Source: Bradyrhizobium sp. cir1
Lineage (GTDB): Bacteria > Pseudomonadota > Alphaproteobacteria > Rhizobiales > Xanthobacteraceae
Assembly (NCBI RefSeq): GCF_014198245.1
Contig: NZ_JACIHE010000015.1
Span: 124,001 to 188,000, forward strand
Length of the DNA: 64,000 nt
Direction of reading: 5' to 3'
The notes beneath the pieces were generated by a model. That model saw only the letters and a program-made list of their open reading frames with translations, searched no databases and was not told where the DNA came from. The position numbers and the translations under genes are program-made. Below, piece after piece: positions 1-7,783 of this stretch (positions within the stretch are counted from its first letter, which is position 1; each line of letters begins with the position of its first letter).

Positions 1-2484
1 ACCGATTTTTGGTTCGTTTTTGAGCAGGGCGAAAGTCGACGTGGTCAAGCGGGTGGCAGCTTCTGAATCCACTGCCCAATGCGAGACCAGCAGCGCACGA
101 GCTCCCGCATAGAAGAACGAGCGTGCCAGCCCGGACAACGCCTCCGCACCCGGCTTGTCGCCGGCGATGGTGTTGCAGGCCGACAGCACAACCCAATCCG
201 CATTGAGCTTGAGCTGGGCGACTTCGCTCGCGGTGAGCAGGCCGTCGTCGATCTCGGAGGGCTGATCGGGAATGGAGAGTGCAAGCGAGGGCTCGCCCAA
301 TCCCTTGACGTCGCCCGCAACGAGACCGTGGGTGGCGAAGTAGATGATGCTGTATTGAGCAAGCGCTGCACGCTTGAGCGTCGTTTCGCTGGCGTCGCGG
401 CCGAGATGGATGTCGACCTCGCCGGCGCCGACATCCTTCGCCACCGCGTTCAACTCGTCGGCGGTGTCAGGCAGTTGCGGCAGCGCCTGCGCAAGCCGCG
501 CGCGATCGACGCCGGCACCGCGCCAAAAATCGGTATAGGCAATCGTCGCGATGCTGCGCGCGGCGACCTTGCCGCCCGCGGCGCGACGATCGGCCGGCCC
601 TTCGGCTGCGGGGTTGAACACGGGATCGCCAAAGCCGGTCATCGGCTTGACGCCTTGATCCCGGCGCGCGAAGGCGCGCAGCGACTTCAGGCTGATCACC
701 GACGGCAGCACCGAGACGGCCTGACGCCGCAACAGCCAGGCGGCGTTGCGATAGCCTTCAAGCTTGTCCGGGACCGCAGCTTGCGGCGTCTCCGTGACGA
801 GCAGATGAAACGGCAATGCGGTCAGCGCCGCCGACGGCACCACCAGAAGGCTGCGCTTGTCTTTCGTCAGCGCCTCGACCGGGCCGAGCAGCGCGACATA
901 GAGCTCATGGGCGAGCGCGAGGTCGAACAGGCCCGACTTGGCGGAGGCATCGCGCGCCTTGCCGACGTCGAGCCCCTTGCGGAATGCGGACACCTTCTGC
1001 GTCAGCGCGTCCGCGCCGAGCGGAACCTGCTTCCAGTCGACGCCCTCGCGCGTGATCGCGATGACGTAGCTCTGCTTGTCGACGACCGAATAGATTGTCA
1101 TCGCTTCATCGGCTGACAATAACGGCTGGATGTCCTTCACCGCGAGCGGCAGCGGGTTGGAGAGCGAGGCATAGTCGGGAAACTCGACGGCGAGCGTCTT
1201 CTGCAGGCCGGCACGCTCGCTCTTGATTGCCGCGATCCGCGCGCGGCTGCGCTGCTCGGCCGCGGCGTCGCGTTGGCCGGCCTGCTTGGACACCGCCGCG
1301 ATGATCGCCTTGTCGAGCGCCTCGGCTTCGGCGCCGAGATCCTGGTCCTTGCGCGCGAGCTCGGCGAGCCTGTCGCTGCCGGCGGCAAGCCGCACCGCGA
1401 GCTTGTTCACGGCCGATGCCGCGGAGGATTGCGTGCCGCGCTGGATCGCGCCGAGCGCCTCGTCCAGCGCCTTGTCGTCGGGCAGGAGATGCTGTTGCCG
1501 CGCAGAGAACAGGATCGGCAGAACAATACGCAACTGCGCGCGACCGCCGGCAAGCGTCCTTTCCGCCGGCGGCAGCGCATCGGCGGTGCGCCCGGAGACG
1601 TAGAGGAAATAAGCGAGATTGCCAGTCGAGGTCAGGGTGTCCGGATGGTCAGGCCCAAGCGCGCGCTCGCGGATCGCCAGCGCACGACGGTACAGCGGCT
1701 CGGCATCGGCATAGCGCTGCTGGTGCTCGTAGAGCCCGGCGAGATTGTTCAGCGAACGCGCGACATCGGGATGATCCGGCCCCAGCACTTTTTCGCGGAT
1801 GGCGAGCGAGCGCTTGATCGGCGCCTCGGCATCGGCATCGCGATTGAGGTCGCGGTCGACCTGGCCGATGTTGTTGAGGACGGTGGCGACCGCGGGATGC
1901 TCGGGACCTGCAGCCTTCTGATAGATCGCGAGCGCCCGCTGGAACAGCGGCTCGGCGTCGGCAAAATGCTCCTGCTTCACGTAGAGCGTGGCGAGATTGT
2001 TGAGGGCCCGGCCGACATCGGGATGTTCGCGCGACAGGCTCTTCTCGCTGACGGCAAGCGCGCGCTTGAACAGCGGCTCGGCTTCAGTGAAGCGGCCCTG
2101 CCGCTGATATAGGGCGGCGAGGTTGCTGAGCTCCGGCGCGATCAAGACGGTGTCGAGACCGAGCGCCTTCTCCATCAGCGCGATGGCGCGCTTGTAGACC
2201 GGCTCGGCCAGATCGTCGCGGCCCTGGCCGGCATAGACCTGGCCGAGATTGTTCAGCGCGGCGGAAAGCTCGCGGCCGTTATCACTCTCCAGGCGCGCGA
2301 CCATCGCCTGCGCGAGCGGCAGAGCTTCCGGATACTTGCCGGCACTGATGAGCGCGTTGATCCGCGCGCCCTCTGCTGCAAGACCTTTCTGGGCAAGGCT
2401 GGTCTGGGCAAGGCTGGGCGTGGAAAGCGATGTGGCGATCGCGAGCGCCAACCCCGCAACCAGCGTCAAACGACGGCGTGTCAT
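1..2484 (-). CDS. CHAT-domain caspase-like protease with N-terminal TPR repeats (C-terminus cut by window edge)
   Basis: An 828-codon reading frame runs from the ATG at 2484 off the left edge, so the C-terminus is missing. The N-terminus MTRRRLTLVAG begins a Sec-type signal peptide ending near 'PSLAQ', so the product is probably periplasmic. Residues about 30-330 hold 42-residue kinesin-light-chain-type TPRs with the recurring 'LGPDHPDVA..LNNLA.LY' pattern. A helical linker follows, then a CHAT domain. The caspase-like dyad is visible: His719 in 'YFATHGLV' and Cys770 in 'LSACNT'. Family knowledge: CHAT-TPR proteins are predicted cysteine proteases, some acting with partner proteins as separases or gasdermin-activating or Craspase-type effectors. 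No gasdermin or CRISPR partner lies nearby. A second secreted TPR protein (16239-17201) has the same repeat type. The target is unknown. Confidence 0.9.
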   Translation of the reverse strand, partial: MTRRRLTLVAGLALAIATSLSTPSLAQTSLAQKGLAAEGARINALISAGKYPEALPLAQAMVARLESDNGRELSAALNNLGQVYAGQGRDDLAEPVYKRAIALMEKALGLDTVLIAPELSNLAALYQRQGRFTEAEPLFKRALAVSEKSLSREHPDVGRALNNLATLYVKQEHFADAEPLFQRALAIYQKAAGPEHPAVATVLNNIGQVDRDLNRDADAEAPIKRSLAIREKVLGPDHPDVARSLNNLAGLYEHQQRYADAEPLYRRALAIRERALGPDHPDTLTSTGNLAYFLYVSGRTADALPPAERTLAGGRAQLRIVLPILFSARQQHLLPDDKALDEALGAIQRGTQSSAASAVNKLAVRLAAGSDRLAELARKDQDLGAEAEALDKAIIAAVSKQAGQRDAAAEQRSRARIAAIKSERAGLQKTLAVEFPDYASLSNPLPLAVKDIQPLLSADEAMTIYSVVDKQSYVIAITREGVDWKQVPLGADALTQKVSAFRKGLDVGKARDASAKSGLFDLALAHELYVALLGPVEALTKDKRSLLVVPSAALTALPFHLLVTETPQAAVPDKLEGYRNAAWLLRRQAVSVLPSVISLKSLRAFARRDQGVKPMTGFGDPVFNPAAEGPADRRAAGGKVAARSIATIAYTDFWRGAGVDRARLAQALPQLPDTADELNAVAKDVGAGEVDIHLGRDASETTLKRAALAQYSIIYFATHGLVAGDVKGLGEPSLALSIPDQPSEIDDGLLTASEVAQLKLNADWVVLSACNTIAGDKPGAEALSGLARSFFYAGARALLVSHWAVDSEAATRLTTSTFALLKNEPKIG

Positions 2485-2562
2485 GGACCCTCTCGCGGCC
2501 GACTTCGAACCATTACGGTGTTGGGTCGCCGCGATGGGGGACAGCGTTCAAATGGTTGCGCG

Positions 2563-3324
2563 CTAGTCCACCTTCGTGCGTGCGTGGCCAGCGAGGCGAA
2601 CCAGCATCTTGCGCAGTTCCGTACCGTTCGTGACGCGCTCCGGAAACTCCAGCCGCAGCGCGGTCTGGCCGTCCTGCATATCGAGGCCTTCGGGGTCGCA
2701 GCCGGTGCAGCGCCAGTCGCCGGCGGGAGCGTCGAGCAGCCTGGTCGCATAGAGGTTCATGGTATCGCGATGATCGGCATTCATGTGTTCCACGGCGCCT
2801 TCCTCGGCGGCCAGTAGATCCTCGGCGCCGCTGAGGTCGGTGAGGAACTGCTCGGGCTTGAGATCGACGATGCGGCCGAAGCCGGCGACCAGATGAGTGC
2901 CCGTGGGGCGGATCCGGAAGAACGAAAAGTCCTTAAACGAAACAAAGGCTTCCGCCGACGGATGGGCACCCAAATACCGCCGCTGGAGCAGATCCCTCTC
3001 CTCCCCGGCCTGTTCCGCCCGCCCGGACAGCATGATCCGGGCCCCTTCCAGGGGATCGCCGGAAGAGCGTTCGTCCAGCATCAGGGAGACCCTGGGGTCG
3101 GCGAGGATGTTCCTGGTGTGCACGGCCAGCCCCGAGATCAGCAGGATGGGCGAGCCATCCGGGTGGCTCGCCAGATTGACCAGGGAACAATAGGGATCGC
3201 CGGAGCCCACCATCAACGTTGCGAGAGCGCCCTGCCGCGACCGCCTCAGCAGCGATCTGGCGAGCTTTGCGGGGTCGAAATCGGGGGTCGGTTGCATCGG
3301 CTTTCTCGGGTCAGGTGGTTGCAT
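2563..3324 (-). CDS. HugZ-family split-barrel protein (pyridoxamine 5'-phosphate oxidase-like plus DUF2470)
   Basis: 253 aa, cytoplasmic. Residues about 15-160 form the flavin/haem-binding split-barrel of the PNPOx-like superfamily ('RQGALATLMVGSGDPYCSLV', 'LLISGLAVHTRNI'). Residues about 170-250 form a DUF2470 domain ('EEGAVEHMNADHRDTMNLY'), which in HugZ/HutZ proteins carries haem-contacting residues. Family members include haem oxygenases of the HugZ/HutZ type and uncharacterised flavoproteins. No haem-uptake genes lie next to it, so haem degradation is only inferred. The ATG at 3324 has an AAGG-like ribosome site. An in-frame ATG at 3297 is the alternative. It diverges from chvI across 214 bases. 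Confidence 0.85.
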   Translation of the reverse strand: MQPPDPRKPMQPTPDFDPAKLARSLLRRSRQGALATLMVGSGDPYCSLVNLASHPDGSPILLISGLAVHTRNILADPRVSLMLDERSSGDPLEGARIMLSGRAEQAGEERDLLQRRYLGAHPSAEAFVSFKDFSFFRIRPTGTHLVAGFGRIVDLKPEQFLTDLSGAEDLLAAEEGAVEHMNADHRDTMNLYATRLLDAPAGDWRCTGCDPEGLDMQDGQTALRLEFPERVTNGTELRKMLVRLAGHARTKVD

Positions 3325-3538
3325 GGGGGGCCTTTTTTCGGGTAAACGGGGGCCCGGTTATGGGACGAGATGCGGCGAATCTGCCGTGTTTCGTGGAACT
3401 TGGTCACACTTCAGCCCAGCTTGCATTGCTCGGTGACAAGGTTCGAATGCCAAACTCGGCACCCATGTATGCGGCGCATCACTGGATTGCTCGCCGTTTC
3501 AAGCCACGACCCAAACGGAAAGCAGAAAGCAGAGGCTC

Positions 3539-4240
3539 ATGCCCACAATCGCTTTGGTCGACGACGACCGCAACATTCTCACATCCGTCTCGATCGCGCT
3601 GGAAGCCGAAGGCTACCGCATCATGACCTACACCGACGGCGCTTCCGCGCTTGACGGTTTCCGCACCACCCAGCCCGATCTCGCCATCCTCGACATCAAG
3701 ATGCCGCGCATGGACGGCATGGAGACGCTGCGTCGCCTCAGGCAAAAATCCGACCTGCCGGTGATCTTCCTGACCTCCAAGGATGAAGAGATCGACGAGC
3801 TGTTCGGCCTCAAGATGGGCGCCGACGACTTCATCCGCAAACCGTTCTCGCAGCGCCTGCTGGTCGAGCGCGTCAAGGCCGTGCTGCGCCGCTCGGCGCC
3901 GAAGGACCCGACCGTCGCGCCGAAGGAGAACGACGCCAAGGCGCTCGACCGCGGCCTGCTGCGCATGGATCCAGAACGCCATACCTGCACCTGGAAGAAC
4001 GAGCCGGTGACGCTGACCGTGACCGAATTCCTGATCCTGCAGGCGCTCGCGACCCGGCCCGGCGTGGTGAAGAGCCGCAACGCGCTGATGGACGCCGCCT
4101 ATGACGATCAGGTCTATGTCGACGACCGCACCATCGACAGCCACATCAAGCGGCTGCGCAAGAAGTTCAAGGTGGTCGACAACGAGTTCGAGATGATCGA
4201 GACGCTCTACGGCGTCGGCTACCGTTTCAAGGAAGCCTGA
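3539..4240 (+). CDS. chvI: ChvI, OmpR-family response regulator
   Basis: 233 aa. Receiver domain at residues 3-120 with acidic pocket 'VDDD', phosphoacceptor Asp52 in 'LAILDIKMPRMDG', Thr/Ser79-80 and Lys101 ('IRKPF'). A winged-helix OmpR/PhoB DNA-binding domain occupies about 140-230 ('DDRTIDSHIKRLRKKF', ending 'YGVGYRFKE'). In Rhizobiales ChvI works with the sensor ChvG to control the response to acid, envelope stress and host entry, including exopolysaccharide and motility genes. The cognate chvG begins 205 bases downstream, with a dispersed palindrome in between. In many rhizobia pckA lies upstream of chvI. Here the upstream neighbour is the HugZ-like gene. Confidence 0.97.
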   Translation: MPTIALVDDDRNILTSVSIALEAEGYRIMTYTDGASALDGFRTTQPDLAILDIKMPRMDGMETLRRLRQKSDLPVIFLTSKDEEIDELFGLKMGADDFIRKPFSQRLLVERVKAVLRRSAPKDPTVAPKENDAKALDRGLLRMDPERHTCTWKNEPVTLTVTEFLILQALATRPGVVKSRNALMDAAYDDQVYVDDRTIDSHIKRLRKKFKVVDNEFEMIETLYGVGYRFKEA

Positions 4241-4346
4241 GGGCGGCAGGCGCCTTTACGAATACTGAGGGCATCGCCGGTTCTCGTTTCATCGGAACCG
4301 GGATCGCTCCAAAGCGCGATCGGCATTGCGCTCTGGATTATTGTTT

Positions 4347-4395
4347 GAGCATGATCCTTTCGGAAAACCGCTGCACACTTTTCCGGATCATGCTC
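4347..4395. repeat. Dispersed intergenic palindrome between chvI and chvG
   Basis: GAGCATGATC at 4347-4356 is the exact reverse complement of GATCATGCTC at 4386-4395. The inner part is also largely self-complementary (TTTCGGAAAA / TTTTCCG). I recognise this as a very common Rhizobiales/Bradyrhizobium intergenic repeat. It would form a hairpin in the chvI-chvG transcript and may affect mRNA stability or attenuation. Confidence 0.8.
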
Positions 4396-4444
4396 TAGGA
4401 TGCGGGGACCCTTCGCACGAGATGTCCTAACGCGGGCGTGAGCA

Positions 4445-6250
4445 TTGCTTGACCGAACGCAGCCTGACGAGAACCAGAACGCCGCGGACATCACGTCCGA
4501 CGGCGTTCCGGAACACGTTGCCGAGGACAAGCCTGCCCCGCAGGGCTGGCGGCCGCTAAACTGGCTCAAGCGCGCCGGGCAGTTCTTCTTCGCGCTGTCC
4601 TTCTCGAGCCTGACCCGCCGCATCGTCTCGCTCAATCTCGCCGGCCTCGTCGCGCTGGTCGCCAGTATCCTCTATCTGTCGCAATTCCGCGCCGGCCTGA
4701 TCGACGCGCGCGCGCAGAGCCTCCTGGTGCAGGCCGAGATCATCGCCGGGGCCATTGCGGCCTCCGCGACCGTGCAGACCAACGCCATCACCATCGACCC
4801 CGACCGCCTGCTCGACCTCAAGCCGGGCGAGACCTATGGCGGCTCGGACGACTATTCGCCGCTGGATTTCCCGATCAATCCGGAGCGCGTCGCGCCGGTG
4901 CTGCGCACGCTGATCTCGCCGACCAAGACGCGCGCCCGCATCTACGATCCGAACGGCAGCCTGCTGCTCGACAGCCGCAACCTCGAAAACGTGCTGCGCT
5001 TCCCCCTGCCGCCGCTGTCCGCCGAGAAGCCCGGAATGGTCGAGCGCGGCATGGTCGCGGTGCGCACCTGGCTGAACCGCGGCGACCTGCCGCTCTATCG
5101 CGAGCTCGGCCCCGAGAACGGCAATGGCTATGCGGAAGTGGGCGATGCGCTGCAGGGCCAGAAGCGCTCGATGGTGCGGGTCAACGCGCGCGGCGAGGTG
5201 ATCGTCTCGGTGGCCGTGCCCGTGCTGCGCTCGCGCGCCATCCACGGCGCGCTGATGCTGTCGACGCAAGGCGACGACATCGACCAGATGGTGACCGCCG
5301 AGCGCCTCGCCATCCTGAAGGTCGGCGGCGTCGCCGCCGCGGTCATGATCATGCTGTCGCTGCTGCTCGCCAGCACGATCGCCGGTCCCGTGCGCCGGCT
5401 CGCCGACAGCGCCGAGCGCGTCCGCCGCCGCATCAAGACCCGCGTCGAGATCCCCGACTTCACCCGCCGCCGCGACGAGATCGGGCATCTGTCCGGCGCG
5501 CTGCGCGATATGACCAACGCGCTCTACAGCCGCATCGAGGCGATCGAGATGTTCGCCGCCGACGTCGCCCATGAATTGAAGAACCCGCTGACCTCGCTGC
5601 GCTCCGCGGTCGAGACGCTGCCGCTGGCGCGCAACGAGAACAGCCGCGCGCGCCTGCTCGAGGTGATCGAGCACGACGTCAAGCGGCTCGACCGCCTGAT
5701 CTCCGACATCTCCGACGCCAGCCGCCTCGATGCCGAGTTGCAGCGGCAGGATGCGATCCCTGTCAACCTCAGGCGCCTGCTCGGCACGCTGGTCTCCGTC
5801 GCAAACGAAACCAAGCTCGGCCACGACGTCGCGGTCGAGGCACGCTTCGAGGGCCGCGGGCCGACCGACACGTTCGCGGTGACCGGCCACGACTCACGGC
5901 TGGGACAGGTGGTCTCCAACCTGCTCTCCAACGCGCAGTCGTTCTCGGAAGCCGGCAGCAAGGTGCGCCTCACCTGCCGCCGCGTTCGCGGTGAGATCGA
6001 GATCGTGGTCGATGATGACGGCCCCGGCATTCGCGATGACGCGCTCGAGCGCATCTTCGAGCGCTTCTACACCGATCGTCCGCATCAGGGCTTCGGCCAG
6101 AACTCCGGCCTCGGACTCTCGATCTCCAAGCAGATCATCGACGCTCATGGCGGGCGCATCTGGGCGGAGAACCGCGCAGGCCCGCCGGACGACGAGGGCG
6201 TCCCGACAATTGCCGGTGCGCGCTTCGTGGTGAGGCTGCCGGCGCTATGA
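4445..6250 (+). CDS. chvG: ChvG, membrane sensor histidine kinase with stimulus-sensing domain
   Basis: 601 aa, inner membrane. One membrane segment near residues 60-82 ('IVSLNLAGLVALVASILYLS') and a second near 292-315 flank a periplasmic stimulus-sensing region. A HAMP linker follows ('PVRRLADSAERVRRR'). The HisKA box 'FAADVAHELKNPLTSLRSA' holds His376. The HATPase domain shows the N box 'NLLSNAQSF', G1 'VDDDGPGIRDD' and G2 'GLGLSISKQI'. The start is a TTG, because the nearby GTG at 4438 is quickly stopped. The stop overlaps the hprK start (ATGA), so the two are translationally coupled. ChvG phosphorylates ChvI. The ExoR-type periplasmic regulator known in Sinorhizobium is not in this window. 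Confidence 0.96.
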   Translation: MLDRTQPDENQNAADITSDGVPEHVAEDKPAPQGWRPLNWLKRAGQFFFALSFSSLTRRIVSLNLAGLVALVASILYLSQFRAGLIDARAQSLLVQAEIIAGAIAASATVQTNAITIDPDRLLDLKPGETYGGSDDYSPLDFPINPERVAPVLRTLISPTKTRARIYDPNGSLLLDSRNLENVLRFPLPPLSAEKPGMVERGMVAVRTWLNRGDLPLYRELGPENGNGYAEVGDALQGQKRSMVRVNARGEVIVSVAVPVLRSRAIHGALMLSTQGDDIDQMVTAERLAILKVGGVAAAVMIMLSLLLASTIAGPVRRLADSAERVRRRIKTRVEIPDFTRRRDEIGHLSGALRDMTNALYSRIEAIEMFAADVAHELKNPLTSLRSAVETLPLARNENSRARLLEVIEHDVKRLDRLISDISDASRLDAELQRQDAIPVNLRRLLGTLVSVANETKLGHDVAVEARFEGRGPTDTFAVTGHDSRLGQVVSNLLSNAQSFSEAGSKVRLTCRRVRGEIEIVVDDDGPGIRDDALERIFERFYTDRPHQGFGQNSGLGLSISKQIIDAHGGRIWAENRAGPPDDEGVPTIAGARFVVRLPAL

Positions 6251-6696
6251 GCGAGGGCGCGCCCAGCGTGCACGCCACCGCCGTGAAGGTCGGACAGATC
6301 GCGGTGCTGATCCGCGGTCCCTCGGGCTCCGGCAAATCGCGCCTTGCCTTCGATTTGATCATGGCGGGGCAATCAGGCGTGCTCGAAAGGGCCGTTCTGG
6401 TCGGTGATGACCGTGTCCATCTGGCGACAGTCGGCCACGAAATTGAGGTCCGCCCCGCGCCAGTTCTGGCCGGCCTGATCGAGATCCGGGGCCTCGGAAT
6501 CCGCCGCTGCGACTTCGTGGAGCATGCGACCGTCGGCCTCGTGGTCGATCTGGACGCTCAGGACGCGAAACGGCTCCCTCCGGCCGAATCCCTGAAAACA
6601 AGCATTTTCGGTGTCGAAATACCGAGAATCCCGGTTAGCCGCGACTATTCGCCCCTCCCCTTGGTTGTCGCGGCCTTGACCACTACCAAGAGTTAA
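6247..6696 (+). CDS. hprK: Short HPr kinase/phosphorylase (catalytic domain only)
   Basis: 149 aa, about half the length of the Firmicutes enzyme. It lacks the N-terminal domain and consists of the catalytic domain. The P-loop is GPSGSGKS at residues 24-31. 'LVGDDRVHL' and the later 'IEIRGLGI' segment match the HprK capsule-like signature. It phosphorylates a serine of HPr and coordinates regulatory PTS activity with metabolism. This short form is normal in alphaproteobacteria. It overlaps chvG by four bases and precedes the EIIA and HPr genes, so sensing by ChvG and PTS control are genetically linked. Confidence 0.95.
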   Translation: MSEGAPSVHATAVKVGQIAVLIRGPSGSGKSRLAFDLIMAGQSGVLERAVLVGDDRVHLATVGHEIEVRPAPVLAGLIEIRGLGIRRCDFVEHATVGLVVDLDAQDAKRLPPAESLKTSIFGVEIPRIPVSRDYSPLPLVVAALTTTKS

Positions 6697-6904
6697 CCTT
6701 CTGCTAAGCCCTCGGGCAATTGTTTGAAGGGAAATGGTAACCATATGAACCCCACTATCGCGACCGAGTAGACCGGCGCAGCTCCCCTCATCCATCCGTA
6801 TAGATTCAGGGAGATACGCAACATCCCCTCTTGCGCAGGGGCTCTGGATGGTCAAAGTGGCGCGTTCGTGCGGTGCACCAAAAGCGCCCGCGAGGAGTTT
6901 TCCG

Positions 6905-7306
6905 ATGATTGGTCTAGTACTTGTGACCCACGGGCGCCTTGCCGACGAATTCAAGGCGGCGCTTGAACACGTCATGGGCCCACAAAAGCAAATCGAAGCG
7001 ATCACGATCGGCGCCGAAGATGATTCCGATCTCTGCCGAAGCGACATCATCGAGGCGGTTAACCGCGTCGATTCCGGTGACGGCGTTGCGATCCTCACCG
7101 ACATGTTCGGCGGCACGCCGTCGAACCTCGCAATTTCCTGCATGAGCCGGCCGAAGGTCGAAGTGCTCGCGGGCATCAACCTTCCCATGCTGGTGAAGCT
7201 CGCCAAGGTGCGCGAGGAGCGTCCGCTGCCGGATGCGATCGCGATGGCGCAGGAAGCGGGCCGCAAATACGTCACCATCGCCAGCCGCGTGCTCGCCGGC
7301 AAATGA
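6905..7306 (+). CDS. manX: PTS system mannose-type EIIA component (regulatory)
   Basis: 133 aa. EIIA-Man fold (PF03610) with active-site His9 in 'MIGLVLVTHGRLADEF' and the 'LTDMFGGTPSN' loop. It accepts phosphate from HPr. No EIIB, EIIC or EIID transport subunits are nearby, so the role is regulatory, as in other Rhizobiales. The start was set at 6905 because GAGGAG lies 8-14 bases upstream. An upstream in-frame extension to 6848 has no such site. Its stop overlaps the HPr start (ATGA). A 208-base gap separates it from hprK and has room for a promoter. Confidence 0.95.
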   Translation: MIGLVLVTHGRLADEFKAALEHVMGPQKQIEAITIGAEDDSDLCRSDIIEAVNRVDSGDGVAILTDMFGGTPSNLAISCMSRPKVEVLAGINLPMLVKLAKVREERPLPDAIAMAQEAGRKYVTIASRVLAGK

Positions 7307-7620
7307 GCGACGACGCGCCACAAGCGGCGGCAGGCGTGCCCGCGGGCGCGATCTCCAAGGAACTCCTGATCATCAACAAGCGTGGCCTGCATGCGCGCGC
7401 CTCGGCGAAATTCGTCCAGGCGGTCGAGCGCTTCAACGCGCAAGTGTGGGTGACGCGCGGCGGCGAGACCGTCGGCGGCACGTCGATCATGGGCCTGATG
7501 ATGCTGGCCGCGGGGCCGGGCACGACGATCACGGTAGCAGCGGCAGGCGATGATGCGGAAGCTGCGCTTGCGGCGATCACGGAGCTCGTTGAAAGCAAGT
7601 TCAACGAGGAAGGGGTCTGA
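7303..7620 (+). CDS. ptsH: HPr phosphocarrier protein
   Basis: 105 aa with a 15-20 residue N-terminal extension before the HPr core. The EI-phosphorylated histidine is His30 in 'NKRGLHARASAKF'. The HprK target serine is Ser61 in 'GGTSIMGLMML'. It carries phosphate from EI to EIIA. The EI partner (PtsP type in rhizobia) is not in this window. It is coupled by a four-base overlap to the EIIA gene and is the last gene of the chvI-to-ptsH cluster. A dispersed repeat begins 17 bases after its stop and may act as a transcription boundary. Confidence 0.95.
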   Translation: MSDDAPQAAAGVPAGAISKELLIINKRGLHARASAKFVQAVERFNAQVWVTRGGETVGGTSIMGLMMLAAGPGTTITVAAAGDDAEAALAAITELVESKFNEEGV

Positions 7621-7636
7621 GCCACGCGCTCGGCTG

Positions 7637-7774
7637 CGCTCCCTCGCCCCGTTCTTACGGGGAGAGGGTTGGGGTGAGGGGCTCTCTCCACACCGGTGGT
7701 CGTCGATAGACCTGTACCCCCTCACCCGGATCGCAAGAGCGATCCGACCTCTCCCCGCAAGCGGGGAGAGGTGA
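7637..7774. repeat. Dispersed repeat family A, copy 1
   Basis: About 138 bases starting GCTCCCTCGCCCCGTTCTTA and ending with the palindrome CTCTCCCCGCAAGCGGGGAG. The same sequence recurs at 31596-31749 (interrupted) and 41202-41374. It contains internal complementary blocks (GGGGTGAGGG / CCCCTCACCC; GGATCGCAAGAGCGATCC) and can fold into long hairpins. It fills the gap between convergent ptsH and the GT39 gene. Confidence 0.85.
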
Positions 7775-7783
7775 AGAGAAGCC

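Noticed and set aside
79..1116. Long plus-strand open frame of 345 codons
   Set aside because: It lies antisense to the CHAT-TPR gene, has Arg/Asp/Gly-dominated composition and no domain. GC-rich codon bias creates such mirror frames.
1600..2300. Regularly spaced near-repeats that could suggest a CRISPR or satellite
   Set aside because: The period is 126 bases (42 codons) and the translation gives TPR units; the same holds for 16300-17050.
4556..5890. Minus-strand open frame of 444 codons inside chvG
   Set aside because: Mirror of a well-supported kinase gene; repetitive His/Asp/Arg/Gly composition without any motif.
7637..7774. Possible RNA gene in the structured repeat
   Set aside because: It recurs in several intergenic places and lacks tRNA, 6S, SRP or riboswitch signatures. 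Kept as a dispersed repeat.
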